From DALYJJ01 sp031969915 (lineage in GTDB: Bacteria > Acidobacteriota > Terriglobia > Bryobacterales > Bryobacteraceae): a stretch of 11,460 bases of DNA. This document shows positions 6,592 through 11,460 of this stretch, one piece after another. The DNA is taken from the NCBI GenBank assembly GCA_031969915.1, contig DALYJJ010000173.1, positions 1 to 11,460 of the forward strand, given 5' to 3'. Position 1 is the stretch's first letter. The number at the start of each line of letters is the position of its first letter. The position numbers and the translations under genes are program-made. The notes under the pieces are model-generated. The model did no database searches, was not told the DNA's origin, and was given only the letters and a program-made list of their open reading frames with translations.

Positions 6592-7908
6592 ATGAAGAAG
6601 CTGACTGGCCTGCAGTGGACCATCTGCGCCGTCGCGGCACTGGGATTCGCCTTCGATATCTACGAACTCCTCATGCTGCCGCTCATCGTGCGGCCCGCGC
6701 TCATGGAACTCGGTGCGCTCAAGCCCGGCACTCCCGAGTTCAACAACTGGGTCAGCCTCCTCTTTTATGTGCCCGCCCTCGCCGGCGGCGCCTTCGGCTT
6801 GATCGGCGGCTATCTCACTGACCGCTTCGGCCGCCGCGCGGTCCTCGTCTGGAGCATCTTGCTCTACGCCTTCTCCGCGCTGGGCGCCGGTTTCGCCACG
6901 TCGCTCGAGATGCTGCTCGTCCTCCGGACCACCACCTTCATCGGCGTTTGCGTCGAATTCGTCGCCGCCGTCGCCTGGCTTGCCGAGCTCTTCCCCGACG
7001 CCAAGCAGCGCGAAGCGGTGCTCGGCTACACCCAGGCCTTCTCGTCCCTGGGCGGCCTGATGGTCGCCGGCGCGTACAATATGGCCGTCAATCTCGCCGC
7101 CTCGCTCCCGGCCATCGCGGGAGGCCATGAAGCTTGGCGTTATACGTTGATTTCCGGCGTCGTTCCGGCCATCCCGCTGATCCTCATCCGGCCGTTCCTG
7201 CCGGAGTCCCCGGCCTGGGAAAAGAAGCGCTTGGCGGGCCAGTTGAAGCGCCCTTCGGTCCTCGAACTGTTCAAGCCTGAGTACCGCCTTACCACGCTGC
7301 TCACAGCACTCATGTTCGCTTGCAGCTACGGCGCGGCATTTGGCGCTATCCAGCACCTGCCCCGCATTGTGCCCGGCCTTCCCGAAGTCGCCGGCCTGGC
7401 TCGGCCTCTTCAGGAGAAGGCCGTCGTCAACGTCCAGTACTGGCAGGAGATGGGCGGGCTTGTGGGGCGCTTTATTCTGGCCGCTCTCGCGGTGGTCATC
7501 GTCAGCCGGCGGAAGCTTCTCCGAGTCTTCCAATTCCCGGGCTTGTTTCTGGTTCCATTGGTGTTCCTCTTTCCCGCCGTCAACAATCTAGAACTGTTGA
7601 AGTACGGTATCTTCGCCGCCGGCCTGCTCACCGTCGCCCAGTTCAGCTTCTGGGGAAACTATCTTCCGCGCGTCTATCCCACGCACCTCCGCGGGACGGG
7701 CGAGAGCTTCGCGGCGAACATCGGCGGCCGCATGGTCGGCACATCGATGGCTGTGGTCAACGCACAGCTCTCCAACGTAATGCCCGGGTCGACGCCGGCC
7801 ATGAAGACCGCCTACGCCGCCGCCGTGATCGCTTTCGGTGTATACGCCATAGGTTTCATCGCCAGTTTCTGGCTCCCGGAACCTAAGGGCAGCGATCTGC
7901 CAGAGTAA
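6592..7908 (+). CDS. Major facilitator superfamily transporter
   Basis: Inner-membrane secondary transporter of 438 residues with about twelve hydrophobic helices. The motif between TM2 and TM3 is GGYLTDRFGRR (72-82), the MFS 'GxLaDrxGRr' signature. TM1 contains FAFDIYELL (19-27), with a buried acid at Asp22 as in aromatic-acid and metabolite:proton symporters. The end of TM6 gives FLPESPAWEKKR (202-213), equivalent to the PESPRW motif, and YPTHLRGTG (362-370) matches the repeat-equivalent site before TM11. The loop between about 256 and 285 is longer than usual. The substrate cannot be read from sequence; sugar or organic acid are both possible. Start: ATG 6592, because TM1 begins 10 residues later. 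The same frame is open for a further 900 bp upstream, but that lies antisense to the toroid gene and encodes Arg/Pro-rich nonsense. The ribosome binding site is weak. Confidence 0.9.
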   Translation: MKKLTGLQWTICAVAALGFAFDIYELLMLPLIVRPALMELGALKPGTPEFNNWVSLLFYVPALAGGAFGLIGGYLTDRFGRRAVLVWSILLYAFSALGAGFATSLEMLLVLRTTTFIGVCVEFVAAVAWLAELFPDAKQREAVLGYTQAFSSLGGLMVAGAYNMAVNLAASLPAIAGGHEAWRYTLISGVVPAIPLILIRPFLPESPAWEKKRLAGQLKRPSVLELFKPEYRLTTLLTALMFACSYGAAFGAIQHLPRIVPGLPEVAGLARPLQEKAVVNVQYWQEMGGLVGRFILAALAVVIVSRRKLLRVFQFPGLFLVPLVFLFPAVNNLELLKYGIFAAGLLTVAQFSFWGNYLPRVYPTHLRGTGESFAANIGGRMVGTSMAVVNAQLSNVMPGSTPAMKTAYAAAVIAFGVYAIGFIASFWLPEPKGSDLPE

Positions 7909-7954
7909 CGCCGAGCCCGTCCCTCCTTCGCTGCCGGTTTCAAGCCCAAGAGAT

Positions 7955-7981
7955 TAACAAGTCTCAAACTATGACCGATAC
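7955..7981 (+). promoter_or_regulatory. Sigma-28 (FliA)-like promoter upstream of the MCP gene
   Basis: TAAC, then 15 nt, then ACCGATAC. The enterobacterial sigma-28 consensus is TAAA-N15-GCCGATAA, so the match is 3/4 and 6/8 with exact spacing. Chemoreceptor genes are classic sigma-28 targets. The predicted start lies around 7988, leaving a leader of roughly 165 nt. Confidence 0.45.
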
Positions 7982-8044
7982 GTATTTTTGAAAGGGTTCG
8001 GTAGGAGCCAGAGTAGCTTCACGGCCGATCTTCCTTCCTCCGCT

Positions 8045-8064
8045 CGCGGGATTGCGTTCCCGCG
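8045..8064 (+). promoter_or_regulatory. Hairpin in the MCP leader
   Basis: CGCGGGA and TCCCGCG form a perfect 7-bp stem with a 6-nt loop (TTGCGT). No T tract follows, so it is not a standard terminator. It is the first of two hairpins in the 244-bp gap between the MFS and MCP genes. I recognise no known riboswitch consensus there. Confidence 0.4.
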
Positions 8065-8111
8065 GACGCCACAGGACCGCGTTGTTCCCGTCGCCGCCAG
8101 AGGCACGCGTG

Positions 8112-8136
8112 GTCCCGCCCGTGCGGGCGCAGGGAC
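8112..8136 (+). promoter_or_regulatory. Hairpin just upstream of the MCP ribosome binding site
   Basis: GTCCC pairs with GGGAC and GCCC with GGGC around a GTGC loop, with a 3-nt GCA bulge in the 3' arm. It ends 3 nt before the AGGAG at 8140, so it could influence ribosome access or mRNA stability. Confidence 0.35.
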
Positions 8137-8139
8137 AAC

Positions 8140-8144
8140 AGGAG
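8140..8144 (+). promoter_or_regulatory. Shine-Dalgarno that fixes the GTG start of the MCP
   Basis: AGGAG lies 8 nt before GTG 8153. Translation from there starts with MISRKTITSKL, a short cytoplasmic tail, and then the first membrane helix, as expected for a chemoreceptor. The frame is open further upstream but lacks hydrophobic or domain-like sequence. Confidence 0.7.
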
Positions 8145-8152
8145 ACACGTTC

Positions 8153-9585
8153 GTGATTTCGCGCAAGACAATTACATCCAAGTTGATGGCATGCTGCGGC
8201 GTGATGCTCGTTCTGACGCTCGCCCTCGCCTATTCTTCATTCGTTACGTTCCGCTCCCTCGGCGGCCAGCTCAAGGAAGCGGTCACCTCGGAGGCCGCCA
8301 AGATCTCCCTGGCCGGAGCACTCGGCGAAGCGATCTGCGACTTGCTCTCGTTGGAGCGCGGGATCGTCCTGGCCGCCGGCGACCACGAGCAGGCCGCCCA
8401 GCTTGACCGAGAGTTCCAGGGGAAGTTTGGGGAGGCCGTCGAGGCATTGAAAGGCCTGCAGCCATTGCTCGAAACGCCCGTGGAACGGCAGACCGCCGCC
8501 CTGGCCGACGAGGGCCTGCGCGAATGGGAAACCGTCCACCGCGACCNNNNNNNNNNGTTCGAGCCGATCCCACGGGTGCGCAAGCCAGGGGGCTGATCAC
8601 CGCCAAGCTCGACCGGCTTGAGGTCCGCATGGAAGCTGCCACGGATAAACTCCGCGACACCCAGCGCGAAGTGATGGAAAACGCCCGAGCCGAAGCCGAT
8701 CTGACCTCAACCAGGGCCAACGCATTGGCCTTCGCCATGATCGGCCTTTCGCTCGCCGCCGGCGCGGTGGTCTTCTTCGTGGTCTATCGCATCAGCCGGG
8801 AACTGCGCGTTCTCGCGGGCGAACTTTCCGAAGGCGCGGTCCAGGTGGCCGGCGCTGCCGCCCAGGTCACCTCATCCAGCCAGTCGCTCGCGCAAGGTGC
8901 GGTCGACCAGGCGTCCTCCATCCAGGAAACGTCCGCCTCCAACCAGGAGATCGAATCGGCTGCCCGAAAGAACCAGGACAATTCCAGCGCCGCCGCCGCC
9001 CTGATGGCCGCTTCAAAAGAGAAGTTCGCACAGGCCAATTGCTCCCTCGACGACGCCCTGGCGGCGATGGGAGAAATCGCCGCCCAGAGCGACCGCATCT
9101 CGCGAATCATCAAGACCATCGACGAGATCGCGTTTCAGACCAACATCCTCGCCCTCAACGCCGCCGTCGAAGCGGCCCGCGCCGGAGAGGCCGGCCTGGG
9201 TTTCGCCGTCGTCGCCGACGAGGTACGCAACCTCGCCCAGCGCTGTGCCCAGGCCGCCAAGGACACCTCCACATTGATCGAAGAGTCCATCGCCAAGTCC
9301 GCGGGCGGACGCGTCAAAGTGGATCAGGTCGCCGCTTCCATCCGGGGTCTCACCGATGCGGTTTCCCAGGTCAAGACTCTGGTGGACGAGGTGCAAGCGG
9401 GCAGTCAGGAACAAGCCCGCGGAATCGAGCACATCGGCCAGGCCATGGTCTCCATGGAACAGACCACCCAAAAGACCGCCGCCAACGCCGAAACCGGCGC
9501 CGCCGCCGCCGAAGAGCTCAACGCGCAGGCGGATCATCTGAAGGGCATCGTCAACCGCCTGATCCTGATGGTCAACGGAGCGTAG
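8153..9585 (+). CDS. Methyl-accepting chemotaxis protein, interrupted by an assembly gap
   Basis: Membrane chemoreceptor that relays ligand binding to CheA/CheW. Before the gap are 131 residues: TM1 at about 11-33, then the first part of a helical sensor resembling the 4HB_MCP four-helix bundle. After the gap are 342 residues in another frame: the rest of the sensor, TM2 (LAFAMIGLSLAAGAVVFFVVY, C-part residues about 57-77), and a signalling domain with the conserved hairpin tip IDEIAFQTNILALNAAVEA and GFAVVADEVRNLAQRCA. I see no typical HAMP domain: TM2 runs into RELRVLAGELSEGA and then the coiled coil. The frames join only if the real gap length leaves remainder 2 on division by 3, so the apparent frameshift is probably an artefact of the placeholder. 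No C-terminal NWETF-type pentapeptide is present; the protein ends in MVNGA. Start GTG 8153 has a good ribosome binding site. Confidence 0.9.
8547..8556. other. Assembly gap (ten N) inside the MCP gene
   Basis: Ten unknown bases interrupt the chemoreceptor sensor domain. The flanking coding frames differ, and restoring one protein needs a gap length with remainder 2 modulo 3 (8, 11, 14 and so on). Ten is likely to be a placeholder. Confidence 0.95.
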
Positions 9586-9609
9586 CGGCCGCGCACCGCG
9601 CCGCTACGC
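9580..9609. terminator. Bidirectional terminator-like hairpin between MCP and DUF1501 genes
   Basis: GCGTAGCGGC and GCCGCTACGC form a perfect 10-bp inverted repeat around a 10-nt centre. An alternative fold gives 9 bp, one bulged C, 4 more bp and a CAC loop. Each arm contains the TAG stop of one of the two convergent genes. There is no T tract on either side, so termination may need Rho, or the stem may mainly protect 3' ends. Confidence 0.65.
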
Positions 9610-11025
9610 CAGAATCCCGCGAACGATCTCGCCGTGCACGTCGGTCAAACGCATGTCGCGGCCGCCGTAGGGATACGTCAGCCGCTTGTGGTCGATGCCC
9701 AACTGGTGGAGCATGGTAGCGTGCAGGTCGTGGATGTGGACCTTGTTCTCCGCCGCGAAATACCCGAACTCGTCGGTTGAGCCGTAGGTCAGTCCGGGCT
9801 TGAATCCGCCCCCCGCCAGCCACATCGTGAACCCAAACGGGTTGTGGTCTCGCCCCACGGTCCGGTCGATCCCCTTGTCGCCGAACTGCGCGCAGGGCGT
9901 CCGCCCGAACTCGCCGCCCCACAAGACGATCGTCGACTCCAACAGCCCTCGCCCCTTCAGATCCTTGAGCAGCGCTGCGATCGGTTTGTCCACTGCCACG
10001 CAGTTGCTCCGGTGCCCCTCTTCCAGGCTCGAATGCTGGTCCCACCGGTCGCAGCCCTTCCGGTACGGCGGCAGCAACTCCACGAACCGCACGCCGCGCT
10101 CCACCAGCCGCCGCGCCAGCAGACACTGACGGCCGAAGTCGCCGGTTTCCTTCTCGTCGATCCCGTACAGCTCGAGCGTCGCCGCCGATTCGCTTTTCAA
10201 GTCCAACAACTCCGGTACTTCTCTCTGCATTCGGAACGCGAGTTCGTAGTTGCGGATCGTCGCTTCTACTTCTGCATTACCCCCGAACCGCTCCAGCGCA
10301 CCGCGGTTCAAACGCTCGAGCAGTCCCAGCTTCGCCCGCTGGTCCGCCGGGTCAGGCTCGCGCGGCTCCAGGTCCGCTACCGGGTGCTTACCTTTCCGGA
10401 ACAATGTGCCCTGATACGTAGCGGGCAAGAATCCGCTCCCGAACAGATCCATCCCGCCGGGCGGAATCAGCCCGCTCTCCAGCACCAGGAACGCCGGTAG
10501 GTTCTGGCATTCGCTGCCCAGCCCGTAGGCCGCCCAGGCGCCCATGCTCGGCCGCCCCTGAAATCCCGATCCCGAGTGCATGAAGTAGTTCGCCGCGGTG
10601 TGCTCGGAGTGATCCGCCACCATGGACCGGATGATGCACAAATCGTCGACGCACCCTGCCACGTGGGGAAACAGTTCGCTCACCCATGCGCCCGACTGGC
10701 CGTGCTGCCGGAAGGCGAACGGCGATCCGAGCAGCCGGTCGCTGATGTTGAATACCGTGGTCGGCGGCTTGATCGGAATCGGCTTGCCGTGATCGGCGAT
10801 CAGCCGCGGCTTCGGATCGAACGTGTCCATCTGCGAAGGGCCGCCGTCCATGAATAGGAAGATCACCGACTTCGCCTTGGCCTTGAAGTGCGGAGGCTTT
10901 GGCTTGAGCGGATCCTCGGCGGCCCGCCCCAGCATGGCGGCGAAGGCGAGCGCGCCGAAGCCGTTCGCGCAGCGGCACAGCATCTCGCGCCGGCTGGTTA
11001 CTTCCACACGATGCCGCGTCTTCAT
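9604..11025 (-). CDS. DUF1501 family exported protein (alkaline-phosphatase/sulfatase-like fold)
   Basis: Protein of 473 residues. A Tat-like signal lies at 10-33 (TSRREMLCRCANGFGALAFA). The DUF1501 domain fills about 50-473, the usual length for the family. Conserved landmarks are FLFMDGGPSQMDTFDPKP (56-73), which supplies the first metal-ligand Asp seen in the alkaline-phosphatase superfamily, HTAANYFMHSG (142-152), VLWGGEFGRTP (367-377), GRDHNPFGF (391-399) and HDLHATMLHQLG (432-443). The family occurs mainly in Planctomycetota, Verrucomicrobiota and Acidobacteriota beside DUF1549/DUF1553 genes. Its reaction is not established, though hydrolysis of a sulfate or phosphate ester fits the fold. 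Start: ATG 11025, which overlaps the TGA of the upstream DUF1553 gene (ATGA), indicating translational coupling. In-frame sequence further upstream lies inside that gene. Confidence 0.92.
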   Translation of the reverse strand: MKTRHRVEVTSRREMLCRCANGFGALAFAAMLGRAAEDPLKPKPPHFKAKAKSVIFLFMDGGPSQMDTFDPKPRLIADHGKPIPIKPPTTVFNISDRLLGSPFAFRQHGQSGAWVSELFPHVAGCVDDLCIIRSMVADHSEHTAANYFMHSGSGFQGRPSMGAWAAYGLGSECQNLPAFLVLESGLIPPGGMDLFGSGFLPATYQGTLFRKGKHPVADLEPREPDPADQRAKLGLLERLNRGALERFGGNAEVEATIRNYELAFRMQREVPELLDLKSESAATLELYGIDEKETGDFGRQCLLARRLVERGVRFVELLPPYRKGCDRWDQHSSLEEGHRSNCVAVDKPIAALLKDLKGRGLLESTIVLWGGEFGRTPCAQFGDKGIDRTVGRDHNPFGFTMWLAGGGFKPGLTYGSTDEFGYFAAENKVHIHDLHATMLHQLGIDHKRLTYPYGGRDMRLTDVHGEIVRGILA

Positions 11026-11460
11026 GGCAGGTAGATAAACTCCGGTGAATTCAAAAGCACGTGCGCGACCTCGCTCCAGCGGCGGCCCTGTTTCACGAAC
11101 GCTTCGATCTCGGCGCGCTCCGCCGCCGCCGGCGGCCGCGCAAAGGCCGTCTCGTACAGGAACCCCACGGGATCGTCCGTTCGCTCCGCCCGCGCCGCCC
11201 ACTTCGCCGCCTGCTCGGCCACCAGTTCGTTGTTCATCATCAGCAGCGCTTGCGACGGCACAGTCGAACTCCCGCGCGAGCCGATCGTTGAGATCGGCAG
11301 CGGATAGTCGAAGGCCAGCAGCAGCGGTGTCAGGAAGTTCCGGCGCACCTGGATGTAGATGCTCCGCCGCCCGCCGCCATCGAGCGGTCCAGGCTTCGGC
11401 TTGCCTCGGCCGTCCTGATAACCACTGACGTGCGGCGGCACGCTCGGCCCGTACAGCGCC
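11022..11460 (-). CDS. DUF1553 (PSD1) domain protein, C-terminal part, truncated by window edge
   Basis: The last 146 residues of a larger protein whose start lies beyond the right edge. The visible part is a DUF1553 C-terminus: LYGPSVPPHVSGYQ, RRSIYIQVRRNFLTPLLLAFD, STVPSQALLMMNNELVAEQA, an AFARPPAAAERAEI helix and VAHVLLNSPEFIYLP at the end. Full-length members usually start with a signal peptide and a planctomycete-type cytochrome c domain, followed by DUF1549 and then DUF1553; those parts cannot be seen here. The stop TGA at 11022-11024 overlaps the ATG of the DUF1501 gene, the standard arrangement for this pair. Confidence 0.9.
   Translation of the reverse strand, partial: ALYGPSVPPHVSGYQDGRGKPKPGPLDGGGRRSIYIQVRRNFLTPLLLAFDYPLPISTIGSRGSSTVPSQALLMMNNELVAEQAAKWAARAERTDDPVGFLYETAFARPPAAAERAEIEAFVKQGRRWSEVAHVLLNSPEFIYLP

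Noticed and set aside
7982..8152. Cyclic-di-GMP (GEMM) riboswitch in the MCP leader
   Set aside because: The conserved GEMM segments are not present. Only two simple hairpins are seen.
1..11460. CRISPR arrays, insertion sequences, tRNA or rRNA genes, phage genes
   Set aside because: No regular direct repeats, transposase-like products, terminal inverted repeats flanking a gene, cloverleaf or rRNA-like sequence was found on reading both strands.

Overview
The window is strongly GC-rich, with G/C dominating third codon positions. It reads as a chromosomal segment of an Acidobacteriota bacterium, most likely Bryobacterales/'Solibacter'-like. This rests on a DUF1553/DUF1501 gene pair, exported ankyrin plus cyclase-like proteins with a CxxCHHQS motif, a chemoreceptor that appears to lack a HAMP domain, and many proteins with Sec or Tat signals. 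Planctomycetota or Verrucomicrobiota cannot be excluded, and no phylogenetic marker is present. A run of ten N at 8547-8556 shows that this is a draft assembly.

Layout, left to right. Position 1 to about 972 (-): an unrecognised protein running off the left edge. It is open in one frame throughout, but its start is obscured by an intrinsic terminator (996-1023) that ends the next gene. 1050-2447 (-): exported ankyrin/CxxCH/alpha-alpha toroid protein. 2507-4027 (-): Tat-exported GH51-like glycosidase, probably in one operon with the preceding gene. 4039-4827 (+): a methyltransferase with an apparent signal peptide, divergent from the glycosidase with only 11 bp between starts. 4811-6502 (-): a second CxxCH/toroid/ankyrin protein with the domain order reversed, overlapping the methyltransferase tail-to-tail. 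6592-7908 (+): MFS transporter. 8153-9585 (+): methyl-accepting chemotaxis protein crossing the assembly gap, preceded by a sigma-28-like promoter. 9604-11025 (-): DUF1501 protein. 11022-11460 (-): C-terminal part of a DUF1553 protein, overlapping the DUF1501 start by ATGA.

Function. The left two thirds look like an envelope module: a secreted glycosidase, two exported toroid/ankyrin proteins that may bind haem, an apparently exported methyltransferase and a transporter. A role in polysaccharide-derived carbon use is possible, but it is inferred only from the glycosidase and proximity. The MCP has its own control signals. The DUF1553-DUF1501 pair is a well-known two-gene unit of unknown biochemical role. 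No mobile element, CRISPR array, tRNA or rRNA was seen. The most unusual points are the swapped domain order of the two toroid/ankyrin proteins, the terminator that runs into the frame of the left-edge gene, and the hairpin at 9580-9609 whose two arms contain the stop codons of two convergent genes.
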